The notes below the pieces were generated by a model. It saw nothing but the letters and a program-made list of their open reading frames with translations, was not told the DNA's origin and did no database searches. A stretch of DNA of 64,000 nucleotides from RBG-16-66-20 sp035308765 (GTDB lineage Bacteria; Pseudomonadota; Gammaproteobacteria; Burkholderiales; SG8-39): positions 6,775 to 70,774 of the forward strand of contig DATGGA010000025.1 of the NCBI GenBank assembly GCA_035308765.1, written 5' to 3'. The translations under genes and the position numbers were made by a program. Shown here in pieces: positions 42,425-51,188 of this stretch (its first letter is position 1; every line of letters starts with the position of its first letter).

Positions 42425-42910
42425 GTGCCGTCGTTCGACATCGTCTCGCAGGTGGACCGGCAGGAGGTGAAGAACGCCATCGAGCAGACCAACAAGGAGA
42501 TCACCAACCGCTTCGATTTCAAGGGCTCCGACGCCCGGGTCGAGCAGGCGGAGCTGTTGCTTACCGTGTTCGCCGACGACGAGTTCAAGCTCGGCCAGGT
42601 GCTGGACGTGCTGCGCGGCCGGATGACCAAGCGCAACGTCGACATGCGCTGCCTGGAACTGGGCGCGATCGAAAAGATCTCGGGCGACAAGGTGAAGCGG
42701 CCAGTCACGGTCAAGGTCGGCGTTCCCCAGGACAAGGGCAAGCAGATCCAGAAACTGGTGAAGGACTCGAAGCTCAAGGTCGCCGCCTCGATCCAGGGCG
42801 ACGCGGTCCGCATATCGGGCGCGAAGAAGGACGAGCTGCAGGCCGCGATCCAGTTGGTGCGGACGTCGGTGGCCGACGTTCCGCTCCAGTTCATCAATTT
42901 CAGGGACTAG
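42425..42910 (+). CDS. yajQ: YajQ-family nucleotide-binding protein
   Basis: YajQ (161 residues) has the typical start PSFDIVSQVDRQEVKNAIEQ, the NRFDFKG motif near residues 29-35 and the ending VPLQFINFRD. Some family members (Xanthomonas XC_3703) bind cyclic di-GMP and act on transcription. Whether this one does is not visible. It starts at GTG 42425. Confidence 0.95.
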   Translation: MPSFDIVSQVDRQEVKNAIEQTNKEITNRFDFKGSDARVEQAELLLTVFADDEFKLGQVLDVLRGRMTKRNVDMRCLELGAIEKISGDKVKRPVTVKVGVPQDKGKQIQKLVKDSKLKVAASIQGDAVRISGAKKDELQAAIQLVRTSVADVPLQFINFRD

Positions 42911-42946
42911 GAACAGGGGAACCAGGCCTTCCCCCGTACCCCTCGG

Positions 42947-43657
42947 CTAGGTTTTCGAAAGCCCCTCGGTCCAGCGGTCGTAGATCCTGTCGGCGATTCC
43001 GTGCAGTGCGGCGACGCGCTCTTCCAGGTTCTTTTCGATTTTCGCCGGCGGCTGCACGCCGGGGCTGGCCGCGCTGTCGCGGATCTCGTCGGCGCCGCCC
43101 TGGCACCAGTTGCGGATCAATTCCTCCGTCATCTCGACATGGCACTGCAGGCCGAGGTGCCTGCCGACCGCGAAGCCCTGGTTGGCGCAATGCACGTTGC
43201 CCAGCACGCGCGTCGCGCCGGGCGGAACGCTGAAGGTCTCGCCGTGCCAGTGGAAGGACTCGAACGCAGTCAACGGCGCGAACCATTCGCGCGCGACATT
43301 GTTGTCCGCGACCTCGACCTCGCCCCAGCCGATCTCCTTCACCCGGGCGCGGGTCACTTCCCCGCCCAGGGCCTTCGACATCAGCTGCCCGCCAAGGCAG
43401 TGGCCCAGCGTCGGCACGTCCTTGCGCACCGCCTCGCGCACCAGCTCGAGCATCGGCTTGATCCAGGCCAGGTCGTCGTTGACGCTCATCGGCCCACCCA
43501 TGAACACGAGGCCGGAGAACTTGCGCGCGTCCTTCGGCACCGCGCGGCCCTGGTCGAGCGGAAACAATTTCCAGGGCACCGCCCGGCGCTCCAGGTAGGT
43601 GGCAAAATACGCGGGGCCTTCACTCTTGGCGTGCCGGAAAATAGCGACTGGCTTCAT
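42947..43657 (-). CDS. Class I glutamine amidotransferase (GMP-synthase-like)
   Basis: The 236-residue protein is a stand-alone GATase1 domain. The nucleophile Cys is in TLGHCLGGQLMSKALGG near residues 82-98, and the catalytic His-Glu are in LQCHVEMTEE near 172-181. FHWHGETFSVPPGA near 133-146 is typical of the YfeJ/GuaA-like group. No partner synthetase is adjacent, so the ammonia acceptor is unknown. It may hydrolyse gamma-glutamyl compounds. Its ATG (43657-43655) overlaps the ATG of the divergent gene at 43656. Confidence 0.88.
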   Translation of the reverse strand: MKPVAIFRHAKSEGPAYFATYLERRAVPWKLFPLDQGRAVPKDARKFSGLVFMGGPMSVNDDLAWIKPMLELVREAVRKDVPTLGHCLGGQLMSKALGGEVTRARVKEIGWGEVEVADNNVAREWFAPLTAFESFHWHGETFSVPPGATRVLGNVHCANQGFAVGRHLGLQCHVEMTEELIRNWCQGGADEIRDSAASPGVQPPAKIEKNLEERVAALHGIADRIYDRWTEGLSKT

Positions 43658-44306
43658 GAACCCCGATTCTAGTGTGCTTCCTGCCCTGCTTCTGGCGCTA
43701 GCGGCGCTCGCGCCGCCCGCCGCAGCATCGGAGGTCCTGCTGGTAGGCGTATTCGGCGACAAAGCGGCGATCCTCGCCATCGACGGCGGCACGCCGAAGA
43801 CCGTCAAGGTGGGCCAGAAGCTCGGGGACATCACACTCATATCGGTCGACAAGGACCGCGCCACCATCGAGAGCGGCGGCAAGCGCAGCGTCCTGGTACG
43901 CGGCCAGACGTACAGCAGTACCGGCGGCAGTTCGGACCACCAGAGCGTGACGCTCGCAGCGGGAGCGGGCGGGCATTTCATCACCGAGGGCGCCGTCAAC
44001 GGCGGCCAGGTGCGGTTCCTGGTGGATACCGGCGCCACGATGATCGCGCTTCCGGCCAGCGACGCCAACCGGCTCGGCATCAGCTACCACCGGGGCGATG
44101 TCGCCACGCTGCAGACGGCGGCAGGGCCGACGTCCGCCTATCGCGTCAAGTTCGACAGCGTGCGCGTCGGCGGGATCGAGTTGAGCAATGTCGACGGCGT
44201 CGTCGTCGAAAGCGGCCTGCCGGTCGCGCTGCTGGGGATGACTTTCCTCAATCGCGTGGAGATGACGCGCGACGGCGACCGGATGACGCTCACGCGCCGC
44301 TACTGA
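43656..44306 (+). CDS. Retropepsin-like aspartyl protease, exported (TIGR02281-type)
   Basis: The protein has 216 residues from ATG 43656, with a signal peptide (LPALLLALAALAPPAAA). The second half carries the retropepsin-type motif VRFLVDTGATMIALPASDANRLG near residues 119-141 and the matching VALLGMTFLNRVEM flap/C-terminal strand near 189-202. A single DTG half-site implies a dimer. Members of this family in Proteobacteria have unknown targets. The N-terminal half (VFGDKAAILAIDGGTPKTVKVGQ) is a small beta domain resembling type II secretion-like pilot regions. Confidence 0.85.
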   Translation: MNPDSSVLPALLLALAALAPPAAASEVLLVGVFGDKAAILAIDGGTPKTVKVGQKLGDITLISVDKDRATIESGGKRSVLVRGQTYSSTGGSSDHQSVTLAAGAGGHFITEGAVNGGQVRFLVDTGATMIALPASDANRLGISYHRGDVATLQTAAGPTSAYRVKFDSVRVGGIELSNVDGVVVESGLPVALLGMTFLNRVEMTRDGDRMTLTRRY

Positions 44307-44324
44307 TCCAGCCCGCCAGGCGGC

Positions 44325-45146
44325 TCACGTCCCGCGCTTGTCCTTCTCGATGAGGGCGTAGGCGGAGTGGTTGTGAATCGATTCGAAGTTCTCCGACTCG
44401 ACCACGTAGCCGGTGATGCGCTCGTCGAGGTTCAGGATTGCCGCGACGTCGCGCACCATGTCCTCGACGAATTTCGGATTGTCGTAGGCGCGCTCGGTGA
44501 CGAATTTCTCATCGGGACGCTTCAGCAGACCGTAGAGTTCGCTCGAGGCCTGCTTCTCGACTAGGTCCACGATCTCCTCGATCCAGACGAAGTCGTTGGT
44601 GCGCGCAGTCACCGTGACGTGCGAGCGCTGGTTGTGCGCGCCGTAATCCGAGATTTTCTTCGAACAGGGGCACAGGCTGGTCACCGGCACCAGCACCTTC
44701 ATCGCGAAGCACTGCTTGCCCTGCTTGATTTCGCCGATGAACGTGACCTCGTAGTCCATCAGGCTCTTCACGCCCGACACCGGCGCCTTCTTCTCGATGA
44801 AATAGGGGAAGGTCATCTCGATACGGCCTTCGGCGGCCTCGAGACGCTCGACCATCTCCTTGAGCATCGCCTGGAAGCTTTCCACCGTGAGCTCGCGCTC
44901 CTGCGCGCTCAGGATCTCGACGAAGCGCGACATGTGCGTGCCCTTGAACTGGTGCGGCAGGCCGACGTACATGTTGAACGAAGCGATGGTGTGCTGCACG
45001 GTTGGGGAGGTGCGCTCCGCGGAGGGCCTCTCCATTACACGCACCGGGTGGCGGATCGCCTTGACCCCGACGCGGTCGATCGCGAGCTTGCGCGAGTCGG
45101 GGGCGCTCTGAACGTCCGGGATGTTGTGCAGGTCTTTGGCTTTCAT
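44325..45146 (-). CDS. folE2: GTP cyclohydrolase FolE2
   Basis: FolE2 (273 residues, GCYH-IB) converts GTP to dihydroneopterin triphosphate, the first step of folate synthesis, and can use metals other than zinc. Diagnostic are MSRFVEIL near residue 72, VPVTSLCPCSKKISDYGAHNQRSHV near 149-173 with the catalytic Cys, and SIHNHSAYALIE near the end. A TATAAT on the minus strand (45158-45153) ends six bases before the ATG, so a near-leaderless transcript is possible. No FolE1 is in the window. It is on the same strand as dxs and follows its stop by 25 bases. Confidence 0.95.
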   Translation of the reverse strand: MKAKDLHNIPDVQSAPDSRKLAIDRVGVKAIRHPVRVMERPSAERTSPTVQHTIASFNMYVGLPHQFKGTHMSRFVEILSAQERELTVESFQAMLKEMVERLEAAEGRIEMTFPYFIEKKAPVSGVKSLMDYEVTFIGEIKQGKQCFAMKVLVPVTSLCPCSKKISDYGAHNQRSHVTVTARTNDFVWIEEIVDLVEKQASSELYGLLKRPDEKFVTERAYDNPKFVEDMVRDVAAILNLDERITGYVVESENFESIHNHSAYALIEKDKRGT

Positions 45147-45171
45147 GCCGCCATTATAACTCCCGAGTTAA

Positions 45172-47079
45172 TTACTCGGGTATTACCGAGCGAACCGATT
45201 TCTCGATGCCTTCGGCGTCCAACCCTACTGCCGACAGGAGTTTGGCGGAGTCGCCATGGTCAATGAACCGGTCGGGAAGCCCTAGCAAAAGCACTTTCTT
45301 TTCAATGCCCAGCGCCGCCAGCGCCTCGCACACCGCGCTGCCTGCCCCGCCCATGATCTGGTGCTCTTCGACAGTGACCAGCAACTCGTGCGTTTCGGCG
45401 AGCCGCTTCACCAGGTCAGCGTCCAGCGGCTTGACGAAGCGCATGTTGGCCACCGTCGCGTTCAGCCGGCCGGCCGCATCCAGCGCCGGTTTCACCATGG
45501 AGCCGAAAGCGAGAATGGCGATCTTCCTGCCTTCCCGCCTGAGTTCCCCCTTGCCGACCGGAAGCGCGCGCATATCCTTCTCGATGGCTTTTCCGATGCC
45601 GACCCCGCGCGGATAACGCACCGCCGCCGGGCCGTTCAGCTCGTAACCCGTGAACAGCATCTGGCGGCATTCGTTCTCGTCCGCAGGCGCCATGACGGTG
45701 AGGTTGGGCACGGTGCGCAGATAGGCATAGTCGAAGGCGCCGTTGTGGGTCTGCCCGTCGCCGCCGACCACGCCGCCGCGGTCGAGCGCGAACAGCACCG
45801 GCAGGTTCTGGATGGCGACATCGTGGATCAACTGGTCGTAGCCGCGCTGCAGGAAGGTGGAGTAGATCGCCACCACCGGCTTCAGGCCTTCGCAGGCAAT
45901 GCCCGCCGCGAAAGTCACCGCGTGCTGCTCCGCGATCGCAGCGTCGAAATACCGGTCTGGAAATTCCTCGGAAAAGCGCACCATGCCGGAGCCTTCGCGC
46001 ATGGCCGGGGTGATCGCGATAAGGCGCTCGTCGGCGCGCGCCATGTCGCACAGCCAGTCGCCGAAGACCTGGCTGTAGGTCGGCCTGCCGCCCGCGGCCG
46101 CCTTCTTGATGCCTTCGGCCGGATCGAATTTGCCGGGACCGTGATAGGTGATCGGATCCTCTTCGGCGAGTTTGTAGCCCTGCCCCTTGCGCGTGAGGAC
46201 GTGCAGGAACTGCGGCCCGCGCAGCTTCTTTATGTTGGTGAGCGTGGCCACCAGCGTGTCGAGATCGTGGCCGTCGATCGGGCCGATGTAGTTGAAGCCG
46301 AATTCCTCGAACAGCGTCGAGGGCGACACCATGCCCTTGACGTGTTCCTCGGCGCGCCGGGCGAGTTCCCAAGCAATCGGCAGGCGCTTGAGGATGTGCT
46401 CGCTCGCGCGCTTGGCAGTGTCGTACATGCGGCCGGACAGCAGCCGCGCCAGATAGTTGGTCAGCGCGCCCACCGGCCGCGAAATGGACATCTCGTTGTC
46501 GTTCAGGATCACCAGCAGATCGACATCCATTGCGCCGGCATTGTTGAGCGCCTCGAATGCCATGCCCGCCGACATCGCGCCATCGCCGATCACCGCAACC
46601 GCCCTGCGCTTCTCGCCCTTCCTCTTCGCGGCCACCGCCATGCCGAGCGCGGCCGAGATCGAAGTCGAGGAATGCGCCGTGCCGAAAGCATCGTATTTCG
46701 ATTCGCTGCGCCTCGGGAAACCCGAAATGCCGTCCATCATCCGCAGCCTGTCCATCTGATCGCGCCGGCCGGTGAGGATCTTGTGCGCGTAGGTCTGGTG
46801 CCCGACATCCCAGACGATGCGGTCTTCGGGCGTCTCGAAGACGTAGTGCAGCGCGATCGTCAGTTCCACCGTGCCGAGGTTGGATGACAGATGGCCGCCG
46901 GTCTTGGACACCGAGTCGAGCACGTAGGCGCGCAGCTCGTCGGCGAGCTGCTGCAGCTGCTTCCTGTCCAGCTTGCGCAGCTCCGCCGGATCGTCGACGG
47001 TTTTCAGCAGCTCGTACATCGACGGATTGTAGTCGCCTGCACTTTCGCTGCCCGGCAGGTCCCCGGCGATCGTGGCCAT
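45172..47079 (-). CDS. dxs: 1-deoxy-D-xylulose-5-phosphate synthase
   Basis: DXS (635 residues) makes DXP from pyruvate and glyceraldehyde 3-phosphate with thiamine diphosphate, the entry to the MEP pathway. Motifs: KTGGHLSSNLGTVELTIALHYVF near residues 60-82, VWDVGHQTYAHKILTGR near 89-105, the TPP site VIGDGAMSAGMAFEALNNAG near 162-181, and DRGGVVGGDGQTHNGAFD near 437-454. The longer start ATG 47079 is given. ATG 47019 (MYELLKTVDD) matches the family's usual N-terminus and is a real alternative. The gene lies three bases after the ispA stop. Confidence 0.95.
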   Translation of the reverse strand: MATIAGDLPGSESAGDYNPSMYELLKTVDDPAELRKLDRKQLQQLADELRAYVLDSVSKTGGHLSSNLGTVELTIALHYVFETPEDRIVWDVGHQTYAHKILTGRRDQMDRLRMMDGISGFPRRSESKYDAFGTAHSSTSISAALGMAVAAKRKGEKRRAVAVIGDGAMSAGMAFEALNNAGAMDVDLLVILNDNEMSISRPVGALTNYLARLLSGRMYDTAKRASEHILKRLPIAWELARRAEEHVKGMVSPSTLFEEFGFNYIGPIDGHDLDTLVATLTNIKKLRGPQFLHVLTRKGQGYKLAEEDPITYHGPGKFDPAEGIKKAAAGGRPTYSQVFGDWLCDMARADERLIAITPAMREGSGMVRFSEEFPDRYFDAAIAEQHAVTFAAGIACEGLKPVVAIYSTFLQRGYDQLIHDVAIQNLPVLFALDRGGVVGGDGQTHNGAFDYAYLRTVPNLTVMAPADENECRQMLFTGYELNGPAAVRYPRGVGIGKAIEKDMRALPVGKGELRREGRKIAILAFGSMVKPALDAAGRLNATVANMRFVKPLDADLVKRLAETHELLVTVEEHQIMGGAGSAVCEALAALGIEKKVLLLGLPDRFIDHGDSAKLLSAVGLDAEGIEKSVRSVIPE

Positions 47080-47081
47080 GC

Positions 47082-47978
47082 CTAGAATTTCCTCAGGACG
47101 ATGAAATCGGCGAGCTGCCGCAGCCTTTGCGTGCGGCCGCCCAGCGCATCCAGCGCCGCGTGCGCGCCGCCGCGCAATTCTTCCGCGAACTGCTTCGCAC
47201 GCCCGGCCCCCATCGCGGAAACGTAGGTGGGCTTGCCCTGCTTCGAGTCCTTGCCGGCGGTCTTGCCCAGCGTCGCGGTGGTCGCTTCGGCGTCGAGCAC
47301 GTCGTCGACGACCTGGAACGCGAGGCCGATACGGTGCGCGTACTGCTCCAACGCCGCCGGACAGGTCCCGGCGCACAGCGCGCCCAGCTTCACCGCCGCG
47401 CTGATCAGCGCCCCGGTCTTGCGCACATGCATGAATTCCAGTTCAGTTTGCGAGAGCGATTTGCCGGTCGACTCCAGATCAATCGCCTGCCCGCCCGCCA
47501 TGCCGCGCGAGCCGGCAGCCACGGCCAGCGTACGCATCATTTCCAGCTGCGCCTTCGGCTCGTCGGCCAGGGGGTTTTCAGCCAGCAGCTGGAAGGCGAG
47601 CGCCTGCAACGCGTCTCCCACCAGCATCGCGGTGGCCTCGTCGAACTCGACGTGCACCGTGGCCTTGCCCCGGCGCAGCACGTCATCGTCCATGCACGGC
47701 ATGTCGTCATGGACCAGCGAATAGGCGTGGATCATCTCGACGGCGGAAGCGACGATCTCGAGGCGGCGCTCTTCGGCGCCGGCGAATTCGCCCGCGGCGA
47801 AAGTCAGCAGCGGCCGGACACGCTTGCCGCCTTCCAGCGTGGCGTAGCGCATGGCTTCGTGCAGGCGCGCGGGCACGTGCTGCGGGCCCGGAAGGCTGCG
47901 CCCGAGCGCACCCTCGACGCGCGCCTGGATCGTTCCCATCCAGGCGGCGAAATCTGCCTCAGTCGCGCTCGCCAGCAT
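47082..47978 (-). CDS. ispA: Farnesyl diphosphate synthase
   Basis: IspA (298 residues) condenses IPP with DMAPP/GPP to farnesyl diphosphate. The first aspartate-rich motif is VHDDMPCMDDD near residues 89-99 and the second is QVVDDVLD near 227-234. GGKRVRPLLT near 50-59 holds the diphosphate-binding Arg. The start ATG 47978 overlaps the xseB stop by 20 bases, giving the common xseB-ispA-dxs operon. Confidence 0.95.
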   Translation of the reverse strand: MLASATEADFAAWMGTIQARVEGALGRSLPGPQHVPARLHEAMRYATLEGGKRVRPLLTFAAGEFAGAEERRLEIVASAVEMIHAYSLVHDDMPCMDDDVLRRGKATVHVEFDEATAMLVGDALQALAFQLLAENPLADEPKAQLEMMRTLAVAAGSRGMAGGQAIDLESTGKSLSQTELEFMHVRKTGALISAAVKLGALCAGTCPAALEQYAHRIGLAFQVVDDVLDAEATTATLGKTAGKDSKQGKPTYVSAMGAGRAKQFAEELRGGAHAALDALGGRTQRLRQLADFIVLRKF

Positions 47979-48207
47979 CGGCTGCGCCCGCGAGGGGCTT
48001 GAGAATTTCGCCCTCCAGCACCCTGACCTGCTGTTGCGCGGCCTCAAGGCGCTCGCGGCACTGCTTGGCCAGCTCGAGGCCCCGCTTGTGCGCGGCCAGC
48101 GACTGCTCGAGCGACAGGCCGCCGTCTTCCATCCGGGCGACGATGCTTTCGAGTTCCGCCAGGGCCTTCTCGAAGGCCGGTTCGGCGGGTTTCGCTTGCT
48201 TACTCAT
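47959..48207 (-). CDS. xseB: Exodeoxyribonuclease VII small subunit
   Basis: XseB (82 residues) binds the XseA catalytic subunit. The segment PAFEKALAELESIVARMEDGGLSLEQSLAAHKRGLELAKQCRERL (residues 10-54) is the whole family signature and is helical. It begins the xseB-ispA-dxs operon and faces a divergent Rieske gene. Confidence 0.95.
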   Translation of the reverse strand: MSKQAKPAEPAFEKALAELESIVARMEDGGLSLEQSLAAHKRGLELAKQCRERLEAAQQQVRVLEGEILKPLAGAADAGERD

Positions 48208-48303
48208 GGGGAGTGAACACCTTATCCGAGTGCCGCGACAGGGTCAAACCCAGATCATGTAAAATGCCGCGCTTTTAAGCACTTAGCCTCCTGCCGCGAA
48301 CGC

Positions 48304-49422
48304 ATGTCCAAGTCCATTCCCGCGCCCCACCTGCGGCCCGCCCAATGCCAGCTGCCGGTCAGCTGGTATTTCGACCCGGAAATTTTCGCGCTCGAGAAAA
48401 AACTGCTGTTCGATGCCGGCCCGGGATACGCCGGGCACGAACTGATGGTGCCGAATGTGGGCGACTACCAGACCATCGGCTGGATGGACGATGCCAAGGT
48501 GCTGGTCAGGAATGGGCCGGATCAAACGCGCGGCGTCGAACTGCTGTCGAACATCTGCCGCCACCGGCAATCGCTGATGCTGGAAGGACGCGGCAACATC
48601 CGGAACATCGTCTGCCCGCTGCACCGCTGGACCTACGACCTGAAGGGCGAACTGCTCGGCGCCCCGCAGTTCGCGGAAAATCCCTGCGTCAAACTGCATT
48701 CGACCCCGCTCACGCGCTGGAACGGGCTGCTGTTCACCGGCCCGCGCGACGCGCGCAAGGACCTGGCCGATTTCGGCTGCAGCGACGACTTCGACTTCTC
48801 CGGCTACGTGCTCGACCGGGTGGAGACCACGGACTACGCCACCAACTGGAAGACCTTCGTCGAGGTCTACCTCGAGGTCTACCACGTGGATTTCCTGCAC
48901 GCGGGCCTGGGCAACTTCGCCGACTGCAACAATTTCCACGTCCGCTACGGCAAGCGCAATTCGGTCCAGGTGATGTCGGCGAAGAAGGGCCTCACCGCGC
49001 CCGGCACGCCGGTCTACCGGAAATGGCAGGAGGCTTGCCTCAAGCGCCTCGACGGCAAGACGCCGAAGTACGGCGCGCTCTGGGCCACGTATTTTCCCGG
49101 CCTGACGCTCGAGTGGTATCCGAACGTGCTCATCGTCTCCAACCTCATCCCGCGCTCGCCCACCCTCACGACCAACGTGGTGGAGTTCTATTACCCGGAG
49201 GAAATCGTGCATTTCGAGCGCGAATTCATCGAGGCGCAGCGGGCCGCCTACGTCGAAACCGCGCTGGAAGACGATGAGATCTGCCGCCGCCTGGACCGCG
49301 GCCGCAGGGCGCTCTGGCAGCAGGGGCTGGACGACGCCGGCCCCTACCAGTCGCCGATGGAGGACACGATGGTGCATTTCCACGAATGGCTGCGCGGGGA
49401 GCTCGGCGTTGCGCCGCAATAA
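48304..49422 (+). CDS. Rieske-type ring-hydroxylating oxygenase alpha subunit-like protein
   Basis: The 372-residue protein has a Rieske [2Fe-2S] domain with CRH near residues 85-87 and CPLH near 105-108, and a catalytic domain with the mononuclear-iron motif TNWKTFVEVYLEVYHVDFLHAG near 181-202 (His, His; a later Asp is likely). It resembles choline monooxygenase/RHO alpha subunits that act on quaternary amines or aromatics. The substrate cannot be told from sequence. No ferredoxin or reductase gene is adjacent. A plus-strand TAAAAT (48260-48265) lies 38 bases before the ATG. Confidence 0.88.
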   Translation: MSKSIPAPHLRPAQCQLPVSWYFDPEIFALEKKLLFDAGPGYAGHELMVPNVGDYQTIGWMDDAKVLVRNGPDQTRGVELLSNICRHRQSLMLEGRGNIRNIVCPLHRWTYDLKGELLGAPQFAENPCVKLHSTPLTRWNGLLFTGPRDARKDLADFGCSDDFDFSGYVLDRVETTDYATNWKTFVEVYLEVYHVDFLHAGLGNFADCNNFHVRYGKRNSVQVMSAKKGLTAPGTPVYRKWQEACLKRLDGKTPKYGALWATYFPGLTLEWYPNVLIVSNLIPRSPTLTTNVVEFYYPEEIVHFEREFIEAQRAAYVETALEDDEICRRLDRGRRALWQQGLDDAGPYQSPMEDTMVHFHEWLRGELGVAPQ

Positions 49423-50254
49423 CTTGAACACGACGCTCGTTTCCACCGAAGAACTGGCCGCCAACCCCGGGTGGCGCGTATTCGATTGCCGCCACGATCT
49501 CGCCAACCCGGCGCTCGGCGAGCAGCAATACGGCGAAGCGCACATTCCTGGCGCTCTGTTCGCCCATCTCGATCGCGATCTATCCGCTCCGAAGACGGGC
49601 AAGAACGGCCGCCATCCGCTGCCCGACCCCAAGACCTTCATCGCCTGGCTTGGCAGGCAGGGCCTGAAGCCGGAAGACCAGGTGGTCTGCTACGACGGCG
49701 GGCCCGGGGCCATGGCCGCGCGGCTTTGGTGGATGCTGCGCTGGGTGGGTCACGAGCCGGTGGCGGTTCTGGACGGCGGGATGAAAAAGTGGCTGCTGGA
49801 AGGCCGCGCGGTCACGAACGAGATTCCGGCGGTCACGCCTGCCGCCTACCCCGGCAAAGCCAGGGCGTCCCTGGTAGCGACCGTCTCGCTGGTGGAGAAA
49901 AAACTCAGGAAGGCGGCGCTGCTCGACGCGCGCGCGCCGCTGCGCTACCGCGGCGAGCGGGAGCCGATCGATCCGGTCGCGGGCCGCATCCCGGGCGCGA
50001 AGAACCGCTTCAACAACGACAATATTTCTGCCGAGGGCACGTTCAAGAAGCCCGAAGTGCTGCGCGCCGAATTCGAACCGATCCTCGCGGACCGGAATGC
50101 CGCGGATTTCATCAACTATTGCGGCTCGGGCGTCGCCGCCTGCCACAATGCGCTGGCGATGGAAATCGCGGGCCTGACCGGGTCGCGCGTCTACATCGGC
50201 TCCTGGAGCGAGTGGTCCGCGGATCCTGCAAGACCGATCGCGCGCAGCGCTTAG
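49409..50254 (+). CDS. Thiosulfate/3-mercaptopyruvate sulfurtransferase
   Basis: The 281-residue protein has two rhodanese domains. The C-terminal active loop is INYCGSGVAACHN near residues 239-251, with the catalytic Cys. CGSGV is between the CRKGV of thiosulfate sulfurtransferases and the CGSGVTA of mercaptopyruvate ones, and is closest to the latter (SseA type). I start it at TTG 49409 because GGGGAG lies six bases upstream. TTG 49424 is an alternative. It overlaps the preceding gene by 14 bases. Confidence 0.88.
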   Translation: MRRNNLNTTLVSTEELAANPGWRVFDCRHDLANPALGEQQYGEAHIPGALFAHLDRDLSAPKTGKNGRHPLPDPKTFIAWLGRQGLKPEDQVVCYDGGPGAMAARLWWMLRWVGHEPVAVLDGGMKKWLLEGRAVTNEIPAVTPAAYPGKARASLVATVSLVEKKLRKAALLDARAPLRYRGEREPIDPVAGRIPGAKNRFNNDNISAEGTFKKPEVLRAEFEPILADRNAADFINYCGSGVAACHNALAMEIAGLTGSRVYIGSWSEWSADPARPIARSA

Positions 50255-51138
50255 ATTTTCTTTCCCGCCGTCCAGGCGAACAACTGCTGGAACACGCTTT
50301 CCCGGATTTCCGCGCGGGACAGCACGAGGTCGTGCAGCCCGCCGGGAAACTGAAGAGCGGTCACGTCCCGGCCCAGCGTGCGCGACCAGCGCGAGACCTG
50401 CTTCCAGTCGAGCACGATGTCGGCCTCGTCCGAATACATCGATAGCACCGGGCAATCCAGCGCCAGCCCGGCGTGGACCGTGGCGTGCGCCTCGAAAATC
50501 GCCCGTACCCAGCCGAAGTAGGCCGGGAATCCCATCAGCGGTTTGAGCGAGAGATCGAAGTCCCACTCCCCATCCCAGTTCTTGTGCAGGCTGCGCACAT
50601 AAGCCGGCAGCACGGCCTTGGGATCGTTCATGAACGGGGAAAACCAGCCGAGCATCCGGGCGATCCGCAATTTGCTCTTATGGGCTTCCTTCCAGTCGAA
50701 GAACGGGCTGTTCAACCAGAGAGCACGGACGCGATCGCGCGACTCGCCTTCATGCTTGTACAGGGAACAGATCAACCCCCCGGTCGAATGCCCGGCCAGC
50801 AGCACGTCGGCGCCGATCGCCGTGATCGCGCGCGTGATGTCACCGTAGTACTCGGACAGGTCCTTGCAGAAGCAGGGATGCTGGCCCGGCAGCAGCGAAC
50901 GGCCGTGCTTGCGCAGGTCCAGCGCGTAAAACGCGTAGCCCTCGGCGGCGAAACGCTGCGCCATGTGGCGCTGGAAGAAGTAATCGATGAAACCGTGGAC
51001 GTAGAGCACGGCGCCGCAGGGCGCCGCGGGCGCCGGCAGGCGCACCAGCGTCGCCGCCACGCGCCCGTCGTAATCGTCCGGCGCCGGGAGTTCCAGCGAC
51101 TCGAGCCCAGGGAGCTGTTTGTCAGGCTGCCACGCCAT
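50251..51138 (-). CDS. Alpha/beta hydrolase (serine aminopeptidase/lysophospholipase-like)
   Basis: The protein has 295 residues from ATG 51138. The oxyanion His-Gly region is VLYVHGFIDYFF near residues 46-57. The nucleophile Ser is in LLAGHSTGGLICSLY near 113-127. An acid is likely in MYSDEADIV near 233-241 and the His in FPGGLHDLVLSR near 265-276. The length and the ALDLRKHGRS motif near 82-91 match the COG2267 lysophospholipase group. Substrate unknown. It converges on the sulfurtransferase gene with a four-base overlap. Confidence 0.85.
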   Translation of the reverse strand: MAWQPDKQLPGLESLELPAPDDYDGRVAATLVRLPAPAAPCGAVLYVHGFIDYFFQRHMAQRFAAEGYAFYALDLRKHGRSLLPGQHPCFCKDLSEYYGDITRAITAIGADVLLAGHSTGGLICSLYKHEGESRDRVRALWLNSPFFDWKEAHKSKLRIARMLGWFSPFMNDPKAVLPAYVRSLHKNWDGEWDFDLSLKPLMGFPAYFGWVRAIFEAHATVHAGLALDCPVLSMYSDEADIVLDWKQVSRWSRTLGRDVTALQFPGGLHDLVLSRAEIRESVFQQLFAWTAGKKI

Positions 51139-51188
51139 GGCGCGCCCTATAATCAGGTTTGATGTCCGCTGCAAGTGTTGCGTAGTCC

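Noticed and set aside
42911..42946. Terminator between yajQ and the amidotransferase gene
   Set aside because: The sequence is C-rich without a stable stem followed by T; no clear hairpin could be drawn.
51119..51153. TTGTCA...TATAAT as a promoter for tsaE
   Set aside because: The spacing is 23 bases and no -35 fits at 16-18 bases, so I do not list it as a promoter.
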